64,000 bases of DNA from Plazaster borealis. Lineage: Eukaryota; Echinodermata; Asteroidea; Forcipulatida; Labidiasteridae. The notes under the pieces are model-generated. The model did no database searches. It was not told where the DNA came from and saw only the letters and a program-made list of their open reading frames with translations. Location of the stretch: the NCBI GenBank assembly GCA_021014325.1, contig CM037473.1, positions 3,845,501 through 3,909,500 of the forward strand, given 5' to 3'. The translations under genes were made by a program, and so were the position numbers. Below, piece after piece: positions 59,801 through 64,000 of the stretch (positions are counted from its first letter, which is position 1; each line of letters starts with the position of its first letter).

Positions 59801-62726
59801 ATGAAATACACTTTTGCTTACACATATTTTTTTGCTATAGTAAGTCCATAAATTTGCTTACCAGTAAAAACCAGGAACACCGGGGCGAACCCCTTCTCTT
59901 TTCGATAAGTGCACTGGGTTCTTTTACGTGCATACACAACACACTGGACCAACAGCTTTACGTCCCATCCGAAGGACGCAGCAATAATGGTTAAGTGTCT
60001 TGCTTAAGGACACAAGTGTCACGACTGGGACTCGAACCCACACTCTGCTGATCAGAAACACCAGAGCTTGAGTCCGGTGCTCTTATCCGCTCGGCCACGA
60101 CAAGCCATTAAACAGTAAACAGCCACAGCAGGATCACTGTATTTTTCATCAAATGACTTGTTTGATTTTGTTCTGTCAGAGTGTGGAAGCTGTGGCAAAT
60201 CTCAGCTGATCCCAATCCAGGATTACACCAATCAAGGATTCCAACTATAGGGGCCTACAAAACCTTGAATTAAATCAACCCTACACTACCAAACATAATG
60301 CATTTTATTAGGGAATTATTAAGTTTTTAATTGTTTTTTTTTGTAAACAGGGTAAGAGTTTTTGGAGGATGAATCAGAAAGGAAAGCCCCTGGAGGGCTA
60401 TCCGATAGACACGTCCAGATTTTGGGATCAGTTGCCTATTAAACTTGATGCTGCATATGAACGAATTGATGACAAAATATTATTCTTTAAAGGTAAGATC
60501 TACTTCATGCAGAGACCTAACTGATGGGCAGGGGGCAGGAGTCCCACCCCGTCAGAACCCTTTCCCTCCTTGCCACCCATAGAGAATGAAAAATGCACAA
60601 ATGAATGGTTTAATACATCAAATGGCCCCCCACAAATTATGTCTTTGCCCCCCGCTTGCCGCCCCCCCCCCCAAATCAAAATGCCTGGTTGCGTCACTGA
60701 CCTGATGTCATATTTTTGACTACTCTCTGGCAAAACTTTAAACTTTGACTCAATTTTTTAGAGTGAGATTTTGGTCTATTAAGAAAATTAACAATGTTCC
60801 CCACAGTGTTTTACAATGTGTCCTTTTTCCATCAGAGTCCAGATACACTGCTCTTTCTAGATGGTTGCATAGGGTGTCATCTTGGCAGTGGGGGTTGACT
60901 TCAATACATCTTCAACATTTTCTGTCTTGAGCCACAGTTCATTCAGTTAGACTGAACAAAATCCAATTTTTGATGCTCCTCTTCAGCAAGGCCAACCATG
61001 TGCTCTTTTACCTTCTAGAACTTCAAAGTTTTTATTGATTTTGTGTCAATGTTTAATACATTATAAAAGATGAGTAGAGGCGACCAATTTTCATGTTGGT
61101 AAAAACTGAATCTTAAATCTTGAGTTATTTCCATTGAAAATATTCATTCATGTTGCAGACCTCTTGTTAAAAAAAAAATAAAAGTATAGGATTCGAACTG
61201 CCTCTAGCTATTAGGCTATCTCGTGGTCTAGTGGTGAGACATCTGCTCTACAAAGGTCATGGGTTCGAATCCCACTCGAGTAATATGCCTGTGGATATTT
61301 TTTTCACAAGACTCAGGGAAAGCACTGAGTATACAGTGCTTTACACACATCGGTGTAAGGGTAAAACCGAATAAATGTTGTTTAACCCTGATGCAAATTT
61401 AACATCTATTAAATAGAAGTATTCAAACAGTGACACTTTTAATCAATTAATTGTTTAGTTGAGTACCATCTGGCATTTTACTTAGAACTTAGAAATGAGT
61501 TGCGCTTGCGCTCTATTTAAAGGCACTGAACACGTTTGGTAATTGTCAAAGACCAGTGTTCTCACTTGGTGTATCCCAACATATGTATAAAATAACAAGC
61601 CTGTGAAAATTTGGGCTCAATTGGTCATCGAAGTTGCAAGAAAATGATGAAAGAAAAAACACTTGTTGTACAAATTTGTGTGCTTTCAGATAGGAATAAA
61701 AGGCTTCTTGCAAGAAGTCTTTTATTATTTTAGTGAGAAATTACCTCTTTCTCAAAAACTATGTTACTTCAGAGGGAGTCGTTTCTCACAATATTTTATA
61801 CTATCAACAGCTCAGTTTTTATGCTAATTATATATTTTGAGTAATTACCAAACGTATACAGTGCCTTTAAGGATCATCCTCATGAGAATGTTGCTTAAAA
61901 TTACAGATTTAGGCGGCTTCTTGATGCATAACGTCTTATATCCTTCCAGGTTCAAGTTACTGGGAGTACTTTGCCACAAACCGCGACCCTTCCTTCCCAC
62001 ATCCCATTAGGGAGCTCGGTCTACCAGATGACATTGACGCTGCTTTGCCTTGGGGAGGCACTGGTAAGCAAAAACACCCTGTAATTATGCTCTTCCTTCG
62101 CTAAACAAAATTGTAGGCATTCAGACCCCTCCACCCCCCTCAAAAAAGGAAGTTTATTTTTAGAAGATTGGGAGGTGAGGAAGAGGAGGCACATGAATGT
62201 TGAGATCTATTTATGTGGACAGGATCTTTTTGAATTCATTTCGATTTGCCAGACATTGAAAAACATGAACAAAATTATGTTTTACATTCAAACATCCGAG
62301 GGGACTAAGAAAATATCTTCCTGTAACTCTGCAACTCAACGACAGCTTGAGCAGATGTTTAAGCTTGATAACTATGTACTAGTGTTTCTAGAAAAACTAT
62401 ATTCACCTTATCACGTAACAAATTGGTATTGGAAAATTTTCCTCCTTTTTCACACAGAGCTTGGGAAGGCCGGTTCGTAAAATCCTAAATATGTTTTCAT
62501 CAGTCTATTTCTTATTTGTTTGTTCTTGGTTTTCAGTTCCTTGACTTTTATTGAGATAGCTTTTTTCCTGTTATTTCAGGGAAGACATATTTCTTCAAGG
62601 GTGAACTTTACTGGCGGTATGACGAGATAGAAAAACAGGTCGACAGTGGATATCCTAAAAAAGTTGCAGATAATTGGGATTCTGCCGTCCCAAGCAATAT
62701 GGACACTGCCTTTAGATTTGTGGATG
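32656..62726 (+). CDS. GPI-type membrane matrix metalloproteinase (MMP17/MMP25-like), exons 1-9, 3' incomplete
   Basis: Nine exons join in frame (32656-32883, 51891-52156, 53883-54017, 54504-54646, 55359-55517, 57676-57851, 60351-60492, 61950-62063, 62580-62726) into 503 codons plus one base, with GT/AG at every junction. Domains: hydrophobic signal segment at residues 29-43; propeptide with cysteine switch PRCGLPD (131-137, Cys133); furin site RKKR (146-149); catalytic domain from Tyr150, with structural-zinc [12 protein letters not shown] (His216, Asp218) and HFDDDE, and catalytic [11 protein letters not shown] (His267, Glu268, His271, His277) with Met-turn Met285; proline-rich hinge about 312-350; hemopexin domain from Cys351. 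A furin site together with no insertion between FRRVHVGS and ADIEI (no 'MT loop') points to the GPI-anchored MMP17/MMP25 class. Such enzymes cut extracellular matrix and cell-surface proteins. The anchor itself is off the window, so membrane attachment is inferred. Confidence 0.93.
34978..35505 (-). other. Cluster of three hammerhead-ribozyme-like motifs
   Basis: On the minus strand CTGAAGA...GAAACGTC occurs three times, at 34978-35023, 35223-35256 and 35472-35505. CTGANGA and GAAA are the two conserved boxes of the hammerhead core. Spacing is 245 and 249 bases. The sequence upstream of copy 1 is similar to that upstream of copy 3 (AAGCTGAAAT, GCCAATT, AAAGTGTA, GAGAAAAGCT-like), so a duplicated unit is likely. 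Stem II pairs poorly, so the motifs may be decayed. Penelope-like elements and retrozymes are known to carry such motifs. Confidence 0.45.
36223..36602. mobile_element. TTAA-flanked MITE, family 2, first of a tandem pair
   Basis: Begins TTAAAGGCAAAGTATATACC and ends AAAGGTATACCTAACCATTTAAA. The next copy starts in the same TTTAAA. Confidence 0.75.
36597..37008. mobile_element. TTAA-flanked MITE, family 2, second of a tandem pair
   Basis: Begins TTTAAAGGGTCTGTATATCG and ends CATATACAATCCCTTTAAA. Contains the palindrome AGCGTTACTGACAGTAACG. Confidence 0.75.
37719..37978. repeat. TTCGGACTAxxGAACC minisatellite
   Basis: At least ten degenerate units of about 16-18 bases: CTTCGGACTAATGAAC, CTTCGGACTACCGAAC, CTTCGGATCAATGAAC and similar. 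It begins and ends with CGATAGTCCGA-like and TCGGACTATCGGGC sequence, giving the array inverted edges. Confidence 0.85.
38580..38725. mobile_element. TTAA-type MITE, family A fragment
   Basis: Resembles 1350-1450 (ATTGGTA...GCACAGATTTTCA...GGTATAA...GGCCATGGTGGAAAA). One end is lost. Confidence 0.45.
40602..40802. repeat. Direct repeat of about 50 bases
   Basis: GGCATAGAAACTACGACTAT ... AAACCAAACCGACT (40611-40649) recurs with few changes at 40768-40806, about 155 bases downstream. Confidence 0.75.
41538..41761. mobile_element. GGGTCA-rich TIR element, second copy
   Basis: GCACTCTTAAAACCCGGATT at the left, CCCCACGGGACCCGGATCCG and TTCTGACCCGGAAGTTGTTC at the right. The same order of motifs as 29280-29524. 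Confidence 0.7.
44201..44553. repeat. 183-bp tandem duplication
   Basis: TATGAAACACGATATGGGTG ... AAAGGATCTTCAAG occurs at 44201-44369 and 44384-44553 with a few differences. Both contain CACCATGCATGGCGGCACCC. Confidence 0.9.
44760..45060. mobile_element. TTAA-type MITE, family A fragment, opposite orientation
   Basis: TAACAAACCTGTGAAAATTT...CTCAATGGGTCATCGAAGTC and ...TTTCCACCATGATCATTTCC are the inverse complement of internal parts of the 1332 copy. Confidence 0.5.
46341..46530. mobile_element. hAT-like G-rich element, short
   Basis: AAGTGGCGAAGCCAGG at the left, and GGGAGGCACCTGGGGGCACTGG with poly-C and a GCCGCTTA end at the right, resemble the right arm of the element at 4592-5944. Confidence 0.55.
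46687..47085. repeat. 94-96 bp minisatellite
   Basis: TTAGCCGATGATATCTCAGA recurs at 46821, 46917 and 47011 (spacing 96 and 94), each followed by AATCAACCAAGGATCCCCCA and TCAATCCGAGTTGATTGTA. A more diverged unit lies before, from 46687. Confidence 0.9.
48402..48691. mobile_element. TTAA-type MITE, family 2, internally deleted
   Basis: Ends AAAAGCATCGTACACGTG and ACGTGTACGATGTCTTCAAA. It lacks about 100 central bases present in the other copies. Confidence 0.65.
48938..49121 (+). mobile_element. hAT-like TIR element, GGATCC family
   Basis: CAGCGGCGGATCCAGG at the left and CCAGGATCCGCGCCTG at the right, with a CT-rich middle and a GGGGGGCGTG/CGCCCCC pair inside. An inverted copy lies at 62811-63004. 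Confidence 0.75.
49816..50257. mobile_element. Tandem MITEs: family 2 copy joined to truncated family 1 copy
   Basis: 49816-50175 is a family 2 copy (TTTAAAGGGAAAGTATACCT ... ATCCCTTTAAA). At the shared TTTAAA a family 1 copy starts (AAAGGCATCGTACACGTTTG) but stops near 50257 after AGAGCTGTTGACGGTACAAA. Confidence 0.7.
51487..51661. mobile_element. TIR element, GTGGCGCAACCAG family
   Basis: AGTGGCGCAACCAG at the left, then GAACCCTTATCCACCCTC, TTGAATGGTTCAACA and AATTATGTCTTGGCC, which recur at 60510-60704. The right end is lost. Confidence 0.6.
51891..52156 (+). CDS. MMP exon 2: propeptide, cysteine switch, furin site
   Basis: Acceptor TTCATAG, donor GTAAGT. Begins [14 protein letters not shown], the typical propeptide helix of MMPs, and contains PRCGLPD, whose Cys holds the zinc in the latent enzyme. 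RKKR|YA, 9 residues after the switch, is a proprotein-convertase site as in membrane-type MMPs and indicates intracellular activation. It ends in AA, which completes Lys165 with exon 3. Confidence 0.95.
52755..52945. mobile_element. TTAA-type element fragment
   Basis: Begins TTTAAAGGTATTGTCTATAA and contains ACAAACCTGTGAATTTGGAC, a motif of the MITE families. The other terminus was not found. Confidence 0.4.
53150..53520. mobile_element. TTAA-type MITE, family 1 (MMP intron 2)
   Basis: Begins TTAAAGGCACTGGATACATT and ends AAACGTGTCCAGTGCCTTT. Interior as in the family 1 copies at 1679 and 56214. Confidence 0.8.
53883..54017 (+). CDS. MMP exon 3: N-terminal catalytic domain
   Basis: Acceptor ATCAACAG, donor GTGGGT. 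Encodes IRNYSPDL and continues to [13 protein letters not shown]. The region between these strands lacks the roughly eight-residue MT loop found in transmembrane MT-MMPs. The split codon AG+T gives Ser210. Confidence 0.94.
54504..54646 (+). CDS. MMP exon 4: structural zinc and calcium site
   Basis: Acceptor TTTTCAG, donor GTTAGA. Encodes [20 protein letters not shown] and then [19 protein letters not shown]. The ligands of the structural zinc (His216, Asp218, His231, His244) and the calcium-binding Gly/Asp residues are all present, so the fold should be intact. Confidence 0.95.
54867..55253. mobile_element. Palindromic TTAA-type element in MMP intron 4
   Basis: AAGGGACACGTTGCCTTGGA at the left end pairs with TCCAAGGCAATGTGTCCCT at the right end. 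The complementary arms run about 165 bases each, and the centre holds a second inverted repeat (CGCCATTTTGTAGAGCC / GACTCCACAAAATGGCG). It fills more than half of the intron between exons 4 and 5, ending about 105 bases before the acceptor of exon 5. Confidence 0.85.
55359..55517 (+). CDS. MMP exon 5: catalytic zinc motif
   Basis: Acceptor TGTTACAG, donor GTAATG. Encodes [20 protein letters not shown] followed by MAAFYQGY. The HExxHxxGxxH zinc ligands, the general-base Glu and the Met-turn are all intact. It ends at LYG, the usual end of the MMP catalytic domain, and the last base completes the Gly codon with exon 6. Confidence 0.96.
55985..56097 (+). mobile_element. Retrotransposon-like 3' tail
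   Basis: Ends CCGAATAAATTCAATCAATC with an (AATC)n tail. An AATAAA plus short-repeat tail is typical of a LINE 3' end. No coding part. Confidence 0.4.
56214..56590. mobile_element. TTAA-flanked MITE, family 1 (MMP intron 5)
   Basis: Begins TTAAAGGTATCGCACACGTT and ends AAACGTGTTCAGTGCCTTTAA. Close to the copy at 1679. Confidence 0.8.
57676..57851 (+). CDS. MMP exon 6: hinge and start of hemopexin domain
   Basis: Acceptor TTTTTCAG, donor GTAAAT. About 40 residues of Pro-rich hinge ([20 protein letters not shown] and on), then Cys351 and [13 protein letters not shown], the first hemopexin strand. In the family this cysteine pairs with one at the end of blade 4, which lies off the window. Confidence 0.94.
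58397..58550. repeat. Deleted copy of the 21651-22340 repeat
   Basis: TAGAGGTAAAACGATGATAA joins almost directly to GGGAGCCCTACTCAAATGAA and AAGGTCTATAG. About 500 bases of the longer copy are missing. Confidence 0.55.
59867..60107 (-). mobile_element. tRNA-derived SINE (Ser/Leu-like head), full copy
   Basis: On the minus strand: GTCGTGGCCGAGCGGATAAG (A box), GTGTGGGTTCGAGTCCCAGT (B box), then a body with CACTTAACCATTATTGCTGC and TCCTTCGGATGGGACGTAAA, ending AGAAGGGGTTCGCCCCGGTG. It lies in MMP intron 6. A head-only copy is at 63009-63092. Confidence 0.8.
60351..60492 (+). CDS. MMP exon 7: hemopexin blades 1-2
   Basis: Acceptor TAAACAG, donor GTAAGA. Encodes [11 protein letters not shown] through [15 protein letters not shown], with the usual hemopexin signature of a small hydrophobic start, FFKG and aromatic residues. 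Phase 0 at the start and phase 1 at the end. Confidence 0.94.
60510..60704. mobile_element. TIR element, GTGGCGCAACCAG family
   Basis: Shares TCAGAACCCTTTCCCTCC, GAATGGTTTAATA and AATTATGTCTTTGCC with 51487-51661 and ends CTGGTTGCGTCACTG, the inverse of that copy's left end. A short piece of the same family is at 54325-54375. Confidence 0.65.
61218..61375 (+). mobile_element. tRNA-derived SINE, second type
   Basis: TCTCGTGGTCTAGTGGTGAG (A box) and CATGGGTTCGAATCCCACTC (B box), then a body ending AGGGAAAGCACTGAGTATAC and GTGCTTTACACACATCGGTG. Not closely related to the Ser/Leu-like SINE. Confidence 0.65.
61516..61870. mobile_element. TTAA-flanked MITE, family 1 (MMP intron 7)
   Basis: TTTAAAGGCACTGAACACGT at the left and ACGTATACAGTGCCTTTAA at the right. 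Inverse orientation relative to 56214. TTAA flanks both ends. Confidence 0.85.
61950..62063 (+). CDS. MMP exon 8: hemopexin blade 2-3
   Basis: Acceptor CTTCCAG, donor GTAAGC. Encodes [18 protein letters not shown] through [14 protein letters not shown] typical YWxY strand followed by an I-D-A-A blade start. Confidence 0.94.
62580..62726 (+). CDS. MMP exon 9: hemopexin blade 3 and start of blade 4
   Basis: Acceptor TTATTTCAG, donor GTAAGT. Encodes [20 protein letters not shown] through [11 protein letters not shown]. Blade 4, the closing cysteine and the C-terminal tail must be encoded beyond 64000. I found no further hemopexin exon in 62727-64000. Confidence 0.94.
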
Positions 62727-62810
62727 GTAAGTAGAACATGGCTGCCTGGGCCCAATTTCATACAACTGATAGGTAGAAAACTTCGCTTAAGATTATATGA
62801 TTACTGATCA

Positions 62811-63004
62811 GGCGCGGATCCAGGGGCGTGGGCGCACGCCCTTTTCATATAAAAAAAAAAAAAAAAAAGAGGGAGAAAAGAAAAAAAGAGGGAGAGAGAG
62901 AGAGAAGGGGAGGGAGAAATGGGGCAACAAACTTCATTTATCATTTTGCTGCTTGGAATATTTTCACGCCCCCCCGTTTGGAAAATCCTGGATCCGCCCC
63001 TGCT
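62811..63004 (-). mobile_element. hAT-like TIR element, GGATCC family, inverted copy
   Basis: CAGGCGCGGATCCAGG and CCTGGATCCGCCCCTG termini. The interior is the reverse complement of 48938-49121, including the poly-A, GAGGGAGA tract and GCTTGGAATATTTTCACG. Confidence 0.75.
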
Positions 63005-63008
63005 GATG

Positions 63009-63092
63009 GCCTGTCGTGGCCGAGCGGTGAAGCACACTGGATGCAAGCTCTGCTGTTTCTGATCAGCAAAGTGTGGGTTCGAGTCCCGGTGA
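63009..63092 (+). mobile_element. tRNA-derived SINE head, truncated
   Basis: GGCCTGTCGTGGCCGAGCGG to GTGGGTTCGAGTCCCGG. It has A and B boxes like the SINE at 59867-60107 but no body. A functional tRNA is unlikely because the acceptor stem does not close. Confidence 0.65.
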
Positions 63093-63539
63093 CAACTAAA
63101 TTATACAAAATATACTTAACTATTAAACTGTAAATCTTATACTATCTGTGACTCCTATATTATCAAATTAAGAAGTAAATTACAACACTTACGACTTTGG
63201 ACTTTCAAGAAACAAACTACCAACACCGACAAAGTAGCTGGGTACAAAACACATGTGACTATCAACAGAATGGAAGTATTACGGTCCCTCATGAGTAGCG
63301 CCCTCTGTAGGCCAAAAAGCTTCATTAGAGTCTGCTAAATAATAACTTGGCATGCTGAGGTAACACCATATTGAACAATGACACTGATTACTCGTGAATT
63401 CTGCATCTAATGATCACTATCATCTGCTTACTGTGTTACGAGTAAAGGTTTTTATCTTTAATGAACTTGAATCCTCTGCTCTCATTGGTTGGTCCATGGC
63501 AACAAGTATGTGATATTGTATGGTAATCAAACCCTGTTC

Positions 63540-63695
63540 TAACGGTTACACACCTATGTTCCGACACCCCTATGTTCCGACCCACCTAGTGTGTTTTCCT
63601 ATTCAAATAACCCTACCCTAACCCTAGCATGTAAATTACGAGAGGGTTTTCAGAATATAGGGTTGTCGGAACATAGGGGTGTCGGAATATAGAGC
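63540..63695. mobile_element. TIR element with telomere-like core
   Basis: CCTATGTTCCGACACCCCTA at the left and TAGGGGTGTCGGAATATAG at the right are inverse. The centre carries CCCTACCCTAACCCTAGC. About 150 bp. Confidence 0.65.
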
Positions 63696-64000
63696 AGTCA
63701 CCATTTGCATGAAGATAAATTCGTTAGCACACACACACTCTTTTGATAGGGGATGTAAACGTGCTATATTTTTCCATATTCCACTCGCACTTGTCAACTT
63801 GTGTGATAACTATCAGTGTATCATGTGCAACCAAGGTTTTTTTGTGTATTATAAACTTTACAAATGGGGAACACGCCCAAATTCCCCGCTGACCCATATA
63901 AGTCTATGTCTGATTCAAAGTGACTTCGGCCACATTAACTTTGAAAATAGGTTTTTTCAGTGATCTGGCTTTATTAGCCACAGTAGAAGCCGTCATTTCA

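Larger units (their letters stand above)
57852..60350 (+). other. MMP intron 6
   Basis: Holds a deleted copy of the repeat also found at 21651-22340 (58397-58550), a copy of the 'gagctgcttaagca' TIR element (59280-59425) and a tRNA-derived SINE on the minus strand (59867-60107). Nothing else is recognised. Confidence 0.75.
60493..61949 (+). other. MMP intron 7
   Basis: Holds a hAT-like element (60510-60704), a second tRNA-derived SINE type (61218-61375) and a complete TTAA MITE (61516-61870). Confidence 0.75.
62727..64000 (+). other. MMP intron 9 (start), runs off window
   Basis: After exon 9 there is a hAT-like element (62811-63004), a truncated SINE head (63009-63092) and a TIR element with telomere-like core (63540-63695). 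No hemopexin blade 4 exon is visible, so the intron continues past the right edge. Confidence 0.7.

Noticed and set aside
63575..63640. Telomeric repeat CCCTAA
   Set aside because: Only two or three imperfect units inside a TIR element; not a telomere or an interstitial telomeric array.

Overview
The window is nuclear DNA from an animal. Its genes have many exons, small exons separated by long introns, canonical GT-AG junctions, and a dense load of short palindromic transposons, tRNA-derived SINEs and microsatellites. The two genes I can identify are animal genes. The repeat landscape (TTAA-flanked palindromic elements and hAT-like foldbacks) looks like an invertebrate deuterostome, probably an echinoderm and possibly a sea star. 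That placement comes from general recognition of the repeats and not from a diagnostic gene, so it is tentative.

Layout: (1) From 27831 down past the left edge, on the minus strand, lies the 5' part of LZTR1, a Kelch/BTB adaptor of the CUL3 ubiquitin ligase that controls RAS-family GTPases. Four exons are found: 27722-27831, 26264-26326, 23531-23590 and 7016-7095. They join in frame into about 104 codons. Intron 3 is about 16.4 kb and is full of repeats. No further LZTR1 exon was found in 1-7015, so the rest of the gene should lie to the left. (2) 27832-32655 is an intergenic region of about 4.8 kb between two divergently transcribed genes. (3) From 32656 to beyond the right edge, on the plus strand, lies a matrix metalloproteinase of the GPI-anchored membrane type (most like vertebrate MMP17/MMP25). 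Nine exons join in frame into about 503 codons: signal segment, propeptide with cysteine switch, furin site, catalytic domain with zinc motif, proline-rich hinge, and hemopexin blades 1 to 3 plus the start of blade 4. Intron 1 is 19 kb. The end of blade 4 and any anchor signal lie beyond 64000.

The two genes are not known to work together. LZTR1 acts inside the cell on RAS turnover, and the metalloproteinase acts at the cell surface. Their shared feature here is head-to-head orientation.

Everything else is repeat or unassigned DNA: at least 18 TTAA-flanked MITE-like copies in several families, hAT-like elements (one with an exact 8-bp target duplication), several other TIR families, at least four SINE types including one with a tRNA-like unit in its middle, 3' stubs of non-LTR retrotransposons, minisatellites, and a group of three hammerhead-ribozyme-like motifs at 34978-35505 that may be a relic of a Penelope-like element or retrozyme. 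No CRISPR, rRNA or intact standalone tRNA gene was seen. Most remaining open frames look like chance frames in repeats or introns.
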